A stretch of DNA of 64,000 bases from an uncultured Eubacteriales bacterium. GTDB lineage: Bacteria > Bacillota > Clostridia > Christensenellales > Aristaeellaceae. The stretch is taken from positions 1-64,000 of the forward strand of contig CACYGY010000002.1 in NCBI GenBank assembly GCA_902774025.1, in the 5' to 3' direction. Under the pieces are notes generated by a model, which was not told where the DNA came from, ran no database searches, and was given only the letters and a program-made list of their open reading frames with translations. Each line of letters opens with the position of its first letter. Positions within the stretch are counted from its first letter, which is position 1. Below are positions 1-7,139 of this stretch, one piece after another. Made by a program: the position numbers and the translations under genes.

Positions 1-1614
1 TTTTTCCGCCCTGAGACGGATGGCGAGCAGCAGGATGATCACAAGCAGGACCGCGTTGATGGCAATGAGAATCACAACGGGGGGATGGTCCTGAAGATAG
101 GCAAACAATCCTCTGCTGCTTCCTTCCGAGGAGTAATAGGTCAGAGCTGCGTTCACCGTGGATTTGGGCACCTGTGAGATTACCTTTGCCAGAATGGAAT
201 AGAGCGTGGAATCACCTTCCTTAAGGGCAAAGCTGTAGTCCATATCCACACCCGTATAGACGGTGGTCAGGTTCAGGCGTTCACACTGATGAGCAATATC
301 ATGGTAACGGTAATTGCTGATGAGAATGCAGTCGGCGTTTTTCGATGCCACCGCGTCAAGACAGGCGGGCGTATCGTTGTAGAGAACAGGCGTCCAGGTG
401 GGGTAATGTTCCGTCAGGAACAGTTCATAGTTGGGATTGCCGCGGTTGACACCCACCCGGACCTGGGAATGGCGGAGAAAGTCCTGCTTGTCCTCCTGGC
501 GAACCACAGCGTCCATCTCCGTGCGCATCAGAGGCGGAGACATGACCAGTTCTCCGATTTCAGCGTCATAGTCCGTGAGGTTGGCGGGAAACATGCAGTC
601 AACCTCACCTCTTGCCAGCGCCTCCATGGCCTCGGAAGCGGTGGCATAGCCAATGGCCACAAACTCAGGCTGTGCGTTGTTCAGGACACCGGAGGCGAAA
701 TGAAGATAGTCTTTCAGAGCACCGGTGAGTTCCCCGGTGCGGGGATCTGTTGCGCAGAAAGCCAGGTAATGATCCTGATAACCCACCCGGATGGGCCCGT
801 GAGAATCCAGCCACCGGATTTCATCGGGGGTGAGGTAGCGGTTGGAGCCGGACTCCTGAAGATATTTGGCGGACAGCTCCGCACGGTAGAGTTTGTTTTC
901 ATCCTGAATCCGGCTCAGGGCGGTGTCCAGTTCTGCCAGCAGATCGGGCCGGTCCTTTGCCACGACAAAATAGAAATCCGAGGAGTCGATCTTCCACACA
1001 GGCAGGGCAAGCTCCGGATCTCCATAGGTATCCAGAGTCACAAAGGCATCGATCGCGCCTGTCTTCATCATTCTCAGGGAGTCTTCCTCAGAGCAGTCAA
1101 GACTCACAACATCGGCCTGGACCCCGTGCTTTTCCTGCCACTGGAGAAAGAAGGTTTTCTGCACGCTGGTGCCTGTGACGCCCACTCTTTTTCCGTTCAG
1201 GGAAGAGTAATCATCCATCCGGATCTCCTGGTTGTCCGGGCTGACAAAGAGATAGTAAACTTCCGTGCCCATGGGAATGTGGGAGTAGAGCATGTACTCC
1301 GTTCTTTCCTCCGTGAAGGAGACATCACTCATCAGGTCGATGCGACCATCCTTCAGCAACTCCAGAAGTTCCGTCCATGTGCCTTCCACATACTGGTATT
1401 TCCATCCGGTATAGGCGGCGATTTTCCGCTGATAATCATAGGCGTAGCCGGTACGGCGGCCGAAGGAGTCCTTGCGGTTGAAAGGTGCTTCGTACCACCC
1501 GACCCGGACAATCCTGGATTCGGTTTTTTCTGCGGCATCTGCCAGGACGGACACAGGAATCAGCGTGAACATCAAAAGGCAGAGCAGCAGGAGAACGGTG
1601 AGTCGTCTGATCAT
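1..1614 (-). CDS. Membrane sensor with two tandem solute-binding domains (partial, cut by left edge)
   Basis: The reading frame runs from an ATG at 1614, preceded by GGAGGAG, to the window edge without a stop, giving 538 codons. A signal peptide (about residues 1-25) is followed by two periplasmic type-3 solute-binding domains. The first starts near residue 34 (RVGWYEAPFN) and the second near residue 271 (IRVGYQDHYLAF). A transmembrane helix follows at about 507-530, then a charged RLRAEK start of a cytoplasmic part. Two such domains plus one helix is the layout of BvgS-like sensor kinases and of some diguanylate cyclases. The output domain lies outside the window, so I cannot say which. It probably senses amino-acid-like ligands outside the cell. 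It is transcribed away from the flavoprotein operon. Confidence 0.85.
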   Translation of the reverse strand, partial: MIRRLTVLLLLCLLMFTLIPVSVLADAAEKTESRIVRVGWYEAPFNRKDSFGRRTGYAYDYQRKIAAYTGWKYQYVEGTWTELLELLKDGRIDLMSDVSFTEERTEYMLYSHIPMGTEVYYLFVSPDNQEIRMDDYSSLNGKRVGVTGTSVQKTFFLQWQEKHGVQADVVSLDCSEEDSLRMMKTGAIDAFVTLDTYGDPELALPVWKIDSSDFYFVVAKDRPDLLAELDTALSRIQDENKLYRAELSAKYLQESGSNRYLTPDEIRWLDSHGPIRVGYQDHYLAFCATDPRTGELTGALKDYLHFASGVLNNAQPEFVAIGYATASEAMEALARGEVDCMFPANLTDYDAEIGELVMSPPLMRTEMDAVVRQEDKQDFLRHSQVRVGVNRGNPNYELFLTEHYPTWTPVLYNDTPACLDAVASKNADCILISNYRYHDIAHQCERLNLTTVYTGVDMDYSFALKEGDSTLYSILAKVISQVPKSTVNAALTYYSSEGSSRGLFAYLQDHPPVVILIAINAVLLVIILLLAIRLRAEK

Positions 1615-1653
1615 TTCCTTCACTCCTCCGGAAAAAGCTTTCCAACGGTCCTG

Positions 1654-1681
1654 ATTATAGCACAAAAGGCGCCCACTGGAA
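1654..1681 (-). promoter_or_regulatory. Putative promoter of the two-domain sensor gene
   Basis: On the minus strand a perfect TATAAT (1659-1654) lies about 40 nt before the sensor start codon. A weak -35, TTCCAG (1681-1676), sits 16 nt upstream and touches the inverted repeat at 1681-1708. Confidence 0.45.
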
Positions 1682-1708
1682 TGACTCCGGAAGAACTTCC
1701 GGAGTCAT
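1681..1708. promoter_or_regulatory. 28-bp perfect inverted repeat between divergent promoters (candidate operator)
   Basis: Half-site ATGACTCCGGAAG is followed after two A residues by its exact reverse complement. It lies between the divergent sensor and flavoprotein genes, next to the minus-strand -35. A terminator is less likely because no gene ends here and there is no T tract. No regulator is known. Confidence 0.5.
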
Positions 1709-1748
1709 ACAGGAAAATCGCGGGATGCCTCCGTTTCTGTTCAAGGGC

Positions 1749-1777
1749 TTGACAGGACAGCCGAAAGGAATTAATAT
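1749..1777 (+). promoter_or_regulatory. Sigma-A-type promoter of the flavoprotein/TetR operon
   Basis: TTGACA (1749-1754), a 17-nt spacer and TAATAT (1772-1777) precede the gene at 1833. The following 30 nt are unusually AT-rich for this window. Confidence 0.6.
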
Positions 1778-1832
1778 GAACGCGTTTATATAAACTATTT
1801 TATATTAAATCAGACGAGAAAGGAAGCAGGTT

Positions 1833-2339
1833 ATGGTTCTCCTGATCAATACCACCGATGACACCGGCGTGACCGGGCAGCTGCGTGAACTTCTGGAAAA
1901 GACGGGCACGAATTTTGAAATTGTGCAGACCGCCGGGATGAAGATTAACCCCTGCATGGGATGCAATCACTGCTGGCTCAGAACACCGGGCATCTGTTCC
2001 ATCCGGGATGATTATGAGACGGTTCTGAAAAGGATCATCGGAGCGGGTCAGATGTGGGTGATTACGGATACGGCACTTGGGTTCATGGATCACAAAGGGA
2101 AGAACATCTTTGACCGCATTCTTCCCATCACCACCATGTACCTGCATTTCAGGAACGGGCAGATGCGTCATGTGCCCCGTTATCCGGTTCTCCCGGATGT
2201 GGGGATCATCTTCAGGGGCGAAGCGGACAGGGCATACCTTGAGCGATGGACGGAGAGGGCAGCTCTGAATTTTGAACGGAAGGCCCTTGGTGTGTTCAGA
2301 AGCGATGAAATCAGGGAGGCGGTTGCATGCATGCGGTGA
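1833..2339 (+). CDS. Flavodoxin-fold NAD(P)H-dependent oxidoreductase with Cys cluster
   Basis: This 168-residue protein resembles the NADPH-dependent FMN reductase / iron-sulfur flavoprotein group. After the first beta-strand and helix it has a compact cysteine motif, CMGCNHCW, followed by a further GIC Cys. In iron-sulfur flavoproteins a similar motif holds a cluster. An N-terminal ribosome site (AAAGGAAG) precedes the ATG. Its last 13 nt overlap the next gene, also a flavodoxin-like protein, so the two are probably translationally coupled and may work as a pair. The substrate is unknown. The usual GSPR-type phosphate loop is poorly formed here (NTTDDTG) but well formed in the partner. Confidence 0.7.
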   Translation: MVLLINTTDDTGVTGQLRELLEKTGTNFEIVQTAGMKINPCMGCNHCWLRTPGICSIRDDYETVLKRIIGAGQMWVITDTALGFMDHKGKNIFDRILPITTMYLHFRNGQMRHVPRYPVLPDVGIIFRGEADRAYLERWTERAALNFERKALGVFRSDEIREAVACMR

Positions 2340-2989
2340 TCATGAACGGGAGCCCGAGGGTTCGGAAACACAGTAACACGGACAGAATTCTCGCCCGTTT
2401 TCTTCAGGGCATGACAGAGGACGGCAGCACCTTTGAGCAGTATGAGATTTCAGACAGGAAGCAGTGGGAAAGGGCCCGGACAGCCTTTCAGCACAATGAC
2501 CGGATCCTCATTGCCCTGCCCCTGTACGTGGAAAATATTCCCGGCCTTCTCATGGAGTTTCTGGAAACCCTCATCCCCAGGGGCGGGGACGCCACGCTGT
2601 CCTTTATTCTTCAGGGCGGCTTCGCGGAGGGAGCTCAGCTTCGCTGCGGGGAAGCCTACCTGGAGATGCTGGCGGGCAGGCTGGGATGCCGCTATGGCGG
2701 GACGCTGGTGAAGGGCGACAATTTCGGCATCCGTCTCACGGAGGGAAAGGAGCAGGAAAGGATCACTGCCCCCTACAGGGAGATGGGACGCGTTTATTCC
2801 CGGGAAGGATCCTTCTTTTCGGAAGAGTGCAGAAAGTTCACCGGGCCTGAGACATTTCCCTTTTTTACGCGGCTTCTCATAAGCGTCGTCTTCAGGATGA
2901 TTGCCAGGAAAAGGTTTGCCCGTGCCGCCCGGGCATGGGGAGCCACCAGACCGCTGGATGACCGCCCTTACGGGGGCAGGGGGGTCTGA
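2327..2989 (+). CDS. NAD(P)H-dependent FMN reductase-like protein
   Basis: The protein has 220 residues. It opens with the strand-loop typical of the family (VIMNGSPRVRKHSNT, FMN phosphate loop), followed by a second loop near residue 60 (ALPLYVENIPGLLMEFLE) that matches the flavin-contacting region of flavodoxin-like reductases. The ATG is preceded by GGGAGG. It overlaps the upstream flavoprotein gene and is 3 nt from a TetR regulator, so the three form one operon. The C-terminal 60 residues are basic and not recognised. The substrate cannot be predicted. Confidence 0.7.
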   Translation: MHAVIMNGSPRVRKHSNTDRILARFLQGMTEDGSTFEQYEISDRKQWERARTAFQHNDRILIALPLYVENIPGLLMEFLETLIPRGGDATLSFILQGGFAEGAQLRCGEAYLEMLAGRLGCRYGGTLVKGDNFGIRLTEGKEQERITAPYREMGRVYSREGSFFSEECRKFTGPETFPFFTRLLISVVFRMIARKRFARAARAWGATRPLDDRPYGGRGV

Positions 2990-2992
2990 GCC

Positions 2993-3643
2993 ATGGGGAG
3001 AAAGGCGAGGCTCAGCAGGGAGATGATTCTGGAGGCGGCATGGTGGATCCTTGACACGTCGGGAATCGGGGCGGTGACCATCAAATCTGTAGCGGAGGCA
3101 CTGGGATGTTCCACTCAGCCGATCTCGTGGCATTTCGGAAGCATGACGGAGATGAAGAAGGCCCTGTGGGCATACGCGGCCTTCCGTCTTTACGGTTCAC
3201 TGGAGGAGGAAATGAAGAAAATGGATGCTGTCGGAGCCTTTCTATACTCCGGTATCCGTTATATTTCCAACGCCTGTGATCATCCCAGAGTGTTCAGGTT
3301 TCTGAATATCGATGATCCTCTTGAGACTGTGGGGGAGGAAATGCGCGGTGAAAAAAGCATTTTCTCGACACAGATGGATGAATTCGCCGTGAGGATGCTG
3401 TCCGAAACATACCGGGTCTCTCCGGAGAGAATCGGAGAGGCTGTTCAGAACACGGTCATCTATACCCACGGCCTGGCGGTGATGATGATGTGGGACAGGT
3501 ACAGGCTGGATAAAGGAAAGGCCTGCCGGATGATCTTTGAAATCGGGACACGGATGCTGAGGGACGCGGGGATCCGGATGAACAGGGAAGAAATGGTACG
3601 GTGGCAGTCCATGATCCCGGGATCGGCGGATGCAGAATCGTGA
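2993..3643 (+). CDS. TetR/AcrR-family transcriptional regulator
   Basis: The protein has 216 residues with an N-terminal TetR helix-turn-helix: SREMILEAAWWILDTSG, then the recognition region ALGCSTQPISWHFGS at about residues 33-47. The ligand-binding half (about 60-216) is divergent. It is the last gene of the flavoprotein operon, so it probably autoregulates that operon in response to a small molecule handled by the two reductases (inference from position). The 28-bp palindrome at 1681-1708 is a possible binding site, though it is long for a TetR operator. Confidence 0.8.
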   Translation: MGRKARLSREMILEAAWWILDTSGIGAVTIKSVAEALGCSTQPISWHFGSMTEMKKALWAYAAFRLYGSLEEEMKKMDAVGAFLYSGIRYISNACDHPRVFRFLNIDDPLETVGEEMRGEKSIFSTQMDEFAVRMLSETYRVSPERIGEAVQNTVIYTHGLAVMMMWDRYRLDKGKACRMIFEIGTRMLRDAGIRMNREEMVRWQSMIPGSADAES

Positions 3644-3946
3644 TTCCGGAGCGGCAGGAAAACAGGGCATGGAGTGAACGGGGATCAGAGACAGGGAGAG
3701 AGGTTCTTTCAGGAATTTGTCCGGGAAATGAGACGGGAAAGAGTCTTGTATTCAGGAACGGACAGGCCCGGGCGAGTCGCGGCGGGCCGTGAAGAACGCC
3801 ATGGGGAGGGGTCGTCCGCGGGCGGACACCCGGGAAAAACGTCCAGGGTCCGCGGTTTTCATTGAAGCCTGCAGGGTTCCGGAGGATTCATTCCTGCGTC
3901 TGAAATATCGGGATATTCGGTGATGACAGTCAGGAGGCAGGGTCAT
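3644..3946. other. Intergenic stretch, no gene recognised
   Basis: About 300 nt between the TetR gene and the hydrolase. Short open frames exist on both strands but lack ribosome sites or recognisable content. GC-rich partial inverted repeats around 3820-3860 (CCGCGG, GTCCGC) could be the operon terminator, but no clean stem with a T tract is visible. Confidence 0.5.
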
Positions 3947-4636
3947 ATGCGGAAGGAACGGTTTACTGTGGAGGGAATTCCGGCGCTGCTCTGGGGAGAA
4001 CCCTCCCGGCATCTGTATGTGTATGTACACGGGAAGATGAGCAGCAAGGAGACGGCAGAAGGATTTGCCCGGCTTGCCGGGGAGAGAGGCATGCAGACCC
4101 TGAGCTTTGATCTGCCCGGACATGGTGAAAGGACAGACAATGCGAATCCGGACTTTTTTCACGGGATGCGTGATCTGAACACGGTGGCGGACTATGCCTT
4201 CGGGCGATGGGAGCATTTATCCCTGTACGCCTGCAGTCTGGGTGCTTACTTTTCCCTGCAGGCCTTCAGTGAACGTCCATTTGAAAGGGCGTTGTTCCAG
4301 TCCCCCATTGTGGACATGGAGTTTCTTGTGAAGCGGATGATGGAGTGGTTTGGTGTCACGGAGGAGGAACTGAAAGCGAAGGGGATCATTGACACACCTC
4401 TGGAAACGATGAGATGGGAGGAGTACCGGTATATCCTGACCCATCCCACCGAGCGGTGGACCATTCCCACAGCCATTCTCTTTGGCGGCAGGGACAACCT
4501 GCAGTCCCGGGAGGTCATGGACGGATTCTCACGGCGTTTCGGAGCCAGGCTGACCGTTTCCCCCTGCAGTGAGCATCCCTTTATGGGAGAAGGAGACGGA
4601 CAGATTGTGGAAAAGTGGCTGAAGGAGTCCATGTGA
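3947..4636 (+). CDS. Alpha/beta hydrolase
   Basis: I chose the ATG at 3947 because AGGAGG lies 7-9 nt upstream. An upstream GTG frame extension would include that site. The 229-residue protein has the alpha/beta-hydrolase plan: VYVHGK oxyanion strand near residue 24, LPGHGERT loop, nucleophile elbow ACSLGA (Ser inside a C-S-L-G version of G-x-S-x-G), an Asp in FGGRDNL and a His in CSEHPF. No signal peptide is present, so it is cytoplasmic. The substrate is unknown. A GNAT acetyltransferase follows 120 nt downstream. Confidence 0.75.
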   Translation: MRKERFTVEGIPALLWGEPSRHLYVYVHGKMSSKETAEGFARLAGERGMQTLSFDLPGHGERTDNANPDFFHGMRDLNTVADYAFGRWEHLSLYACSLGAYFSLQAFSERPFERALFQSPIVDMEFLVKRMMEWFGVTEEELKAKGIIDTPLETMRWEEYRYILTHPTERWTIPTAILFGGRDNLQSREVMDGFSRRFGARLTVSPCSEHPFMGEGDGQIVEKWLKESM

Positions 4637-4756
4637 GGGATGGGGCAGAAGGCCGGTTCTGCGGAAAAAGCAGGATCCGGACCGGAGAAAGGACCCTGTT
4701 CCGCACGGGGATTCAGGAAAAGGACAGACGGGAAATCCCGGGGAGGAAAAATCAGA

Positions 4757-5329
4757 ATGTTTCTTCTGGAGACGGACAGGCTGAGGATCACGGAGTTTAC
4801 TCCGGATATGGCCCCGGCAGTGTACAGGAATTCCCTGGATGAGGCGAACCGCCGTTTTCTGCCGGATGAGGTGTTTGAAACCGTGGAGGCGGCAGAGGAA
4901 ACCATTCGGTTTCTTGTTTCCAGGTACGAAGGCCGGGAGGGGCCTTTTGTCTATCCTGTGCTGCTTGGGGATGTACCCGTCGGGCATGTGCAGGTTCTGA
5001 CACTGGAGGATCACATGTGGGAGACGGGATTCCACATCGCCGCGGACTTCACGGGGAAAGGCTATGCCACAGAGGCCCTCGGCGCCTTTCTTCCCGTGAT
5101 GATGCGGATACTGGGAATTCACCGGATTTACGGCATCTGTCTTTCAGACAACACGGCTTCCCGCAGGGTGATGGAAAAGTGCGGGTTTGAGCTGGAATTC
5201 TCCGGGAAGGGAATGTATCAGGGGAAGATCCGGGACATCTGCCGTTATATCCTTCATTCCGGGGCGCAGGGCAGCGCTCTACGGAGCGTAGGTTGCGGGA
5301 CAGTCGGTCAGGCATTATCCTCCCTGTGA
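4757..5329 (+). CDS. GNAT-family N-acetyltransferase (RimJ/RimL type)
   Basis: The start is the ATG at 4757 after GGGAGG. The open frame extends 39 codons upstream without a ribosome site. The 190-residue protein begins with the RimJ/RimL signature LETDRLRITEF. It carries the acetyl-CoA loop in the segment DFTGKGYATEALGAF (a Q/R-x-x-G-x-G/A variant), then the helix DNTASRRVMEKCGFE that ends the fold. The last 25 residues are low-complexity and may be a frame extension into the next gene's leader. It probably acetylates an N-terminus or small amine in the cytoplasm; the substrate is unknown. Confidence 0.8.
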   Translation: MFLLETDRLRITEFTPDMAPAVYRNSLDEANRRFLPDEVFETVEAAEETIRFLVSRYEGREGPFVYPVLLGDVPVGHVQVLTLEDHMWETGFHIAADFTGKGYATEALGAFLPVMMRILGIHRIYGICLSDNTASRRVMEKCGFELEFSGKGMYQGKIRDICRYILHSGAQGSALRSVGCGTVGQALSSL

Positions 5330-5343
5330 AAGGAGGCGGATGT

Positions 5344-5955
5344 ATGGACCAATATGTAACCGGCTCAGTGATCCGAACCCTGCGGGAAAGGCAGGGGATG
5401 ACACAGGCGGAACTGGCGGAGCGGGTCCGTGTCAGTGACAAGGCCGTTTCCAAATGGGAAACCGGAAGAGGGTTTCCGGATGTGTCGCTCCTGGAACCTC
5501 TTGGACAGGCCCTTCATGTTTCCGTACCGGAACTGCTCTGCGGGCAGGCTGTGGTCAATGGAAACCGCGCATCCAACATGCTGAAGAGCTGTTTCCATGT
5601 CTGTCCTGTCTGTGGAAATGTGCTTTTCTCAAGAGGTGAGGCGGTGATCTCCTGCTGCGGGATCCGGCTTCCGGCCCTGGAAGCGGAAGAACCGGATCCA
5701 CTCCATGAGGCGGATGTGAAGAGTGTGGAGGATGAGTTCTTTGTGACACTGAATCACCCCATGGACAAGAGCCACTTTCTGCCCTTTATGGCCTATATGA
5801 CAGGAGACCGGTGCGAAATCCGGGCGCTGTATCCTGAGGGCAGCGCGGGATCACGGTTTTTCTGGCGGGGAAGCGGCTGGCTGTATGTCTTCTGCAATCA
5901 GCATGGCCTGTTCCGGCAGAAAATCCTCCGGCCTGCGGACAGGCGCAGGCAGTAA
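5344..5955 (+). CDS. XRE regulator fused to a desulfoferrodoxin/superoxide-reductase-like domain
   Basis: Residues 8-62 form an XRE helix-turn-helix (MTQAELAERVRVSDKAVSKWE). The rest matches a two-domain desulfoferrodoxin. A Dx-type rubredoxin-like site is made of C87, C90, C104 and C105 (CPVCG, then SCCG). A neelaredoxin-like part follows with H138 and H144 (HPMDKSH), C184 and H187 (CNQH), and H121 as a possible fifth ligand. Spacings of 6 and 3 residues equal those of the His/His and Cys/His ligands of the superoxide-reductase iron centre. The start is ATG 5344 after AAAGGAGG. It probably acts as a DNA-bound sensor of superoxide, oxygen or iron; the role is inferred, the ligand pattern is seen. 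Confidence 0.8.
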   Translation: MDQYVTGSVIRTLRERQGMTQAELAERVRVSDKAVSKWETGRGFPDVSLLEPLGQALHVSVPELLCGQAVVNGNRASNMLKSCFHVCPVCGNVLFSRGEAVISCCGIRLPALEAEEPDPLHEADVKSVEDEFFVTLNHPMDKSHFLPFMAYMTGDRCEIRALYPEGSAGSRFFWRGSGWLYVFCNQHGLFRQKILRPADRRRQ

Positions 5956-5962
5956 AGAAAAG

Positions 5963-5993
5963 TGCCCGTCTCATCCATGGGGGTGGACGGGCA
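5963..5993 (+). terminator. Probable terminator of the XRE-desulfoferrodoxin gene
   Basis: TGCCCGTC pairs with GACGGGCA, extended inward by CATCC/GGGTG. The stem starts 7 nt after the stop codon. There is only a short T tract. Confidence 0.55.
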
Positions 5994-6303
5994 TTCTGAG
6001 TACTGCGGGGGCTGTTTCACCTGCAGGTGCAAAGAGGCGCCTGTGTGCCGGGGGACGATGTGAAGGACAGACTCCGCAGAAGGCGTTTTCTGCTCATGCC
6101 GGTACACGCATGCCGCAGGGAACTTTTCACGCCTGAAATACCGGATGATCTGCGATCTGGCAGGAACCATTCTGAACGGGCGGCAGCACAGTTTCGTCTG
6201 TGTTTTCAGTCGTTACCGCACCATCCTGACGGTTCCGGAAAACCTTCCGTTCAACGCGCCGGAGACAGGGCAGGGATCAGCCGCCGATCCTGAAGCGGAT
6301 ACC

Positions 6304-6333
6304 TTGCGGAATTCTGCCGGGGACAGTTATAAT
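6304..6333 (+). promoter_or_regulatory. Promoter of the esterase/amidohydrolase operon
   Basis: TTGCGG (6304-6309), an 18-nt spacer and a perfect TATAAT (6328-6333) lie 33 nt before the esterase ATG. Confidence 0.55.
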
Positions 6334-6365
6334 ACGTTTACTGAAAAGACAGGGGTGAAAGTGTC

Positions 6366-7139
6366 ATGTGGGTGACGGATGACGGAATACAGCTGAGCGC
6401 TGTTCTGGAAAGACCGGATGAGAACCGGTGCCCTCTGGTGATCTTTCTTCACGGTTTTACCAGCACGAAGGACAGGCCTCATAACATGGCGTGCTGCGCG
6501 GCCATGAGAAGTGCCGGGTTTGCCACGCTCCGGATGGATCTGTACGGACATGGGGAAAGCGGCGGAACCTTCGGGAAGCATACGCTGTACAAATGGATTT
6601 CCAATACCATGGCGGCCATTGAGTACGCGAGGCATCTGGATTTCGTGACGGATATCTATCTTTCCGGACATTCCCAGGGCGGTCTGACGGCTTCCATTGT
6701 GGCAGGCATGGAACCGGACCGGATCCGGGGCCTCATTCTGCGCGCGCCTGCCTTTCTGATCCCGGAAGGATCGAGGAAGGGACATCTTCTGGGCTTTGAC
6801 TTTGATCCCATGCATGTGCCGGATGCAGTGGAGATCGCACCGGGTCTGATGCTGGAGGGATCATACGTTCGTGTGGCCCAGACCATCCGGGTGGAGGAGG
6901 CCATGGACCGGTTCCGGGGACCTGTGCTTATGATCCATGGGGAGAAGGATGAAACGGTACCGGTGGAGGATTCCGTGAAGGCGGCGCAGCGCTACAGACA
7001 GTGCCGCCTTGAGATCATTCCGGGGGAGTCCCATCATTTCGACCGGAATCTTCCCCGGACAGAGGAGATCATCCGGGAATGGCTTCTGGAAAGGCAGCGT
7101 GAGGATCTGCCACGGGAAGACGAGGGAGGCAGCACATGA
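6366..7139 (+). CDS. Est1E-like cinnamoyl/feruloyl esterase (alpha/beta hydrolase)
   Basis: The 257-residue protein strongly resembles Est1E, the feruloyl esterase of the rumen bacterium Butyrivibrio proteoclasticus. Shared features are HGFTS, the DLYGHGESGG loop, HTLYKWISN, LDFVTDIYLSGHSQGG, and the insertion segment YVRVAQTIRVEE. The triad is Ser103 (GHSQGG), Asp195 (GEKDETVP) and His223 (GESHHFD), each two residues earlier than in Est1E as I recall it. Enzymes of this type free ferulate or p-coumarate from plant hemicellulose esters. There is no signal peptide, so it would act on imported oligosaccharide esters or small phenolic esters. It overlaps the next gene by 4 nt (ATGA), so the pair is co-translated. 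Confidence 0.85.
   Translation: MWVTDDGIQLSAVLERPDENRCPLVIFLHGFTSTKDRPHNMACCAAMRSAGFATLRMDLYGHGESGGTFGKHTLYKWISNTMAAIEYARHLDFVTDIYLSGHSQGGLTASIVAGMEPDRIRGLILRAPAFLIPEGSRKGHLLGFDFDPMHVPDAVEIAPGLMLEGSYVRVAQTIRVEEAMDRFRGPVLMIHGEKDETVPVEDSVKAAQRYRQCRLEIIPGESHHFDRNLPRTEEIIREWLLERQREDLPREDEGGST

Larger units (their letters stand above)
5956..6365. other. Intergenic region with a terminator-like hairpin and the esterase promoter
   Basis: After the hairpin at 5963-5993 the remaining 310 nt hold only the promoter at 6304-6333. Short frames on both strands lack ribosome sites or recognisable protein character. Confidence 0.5.
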
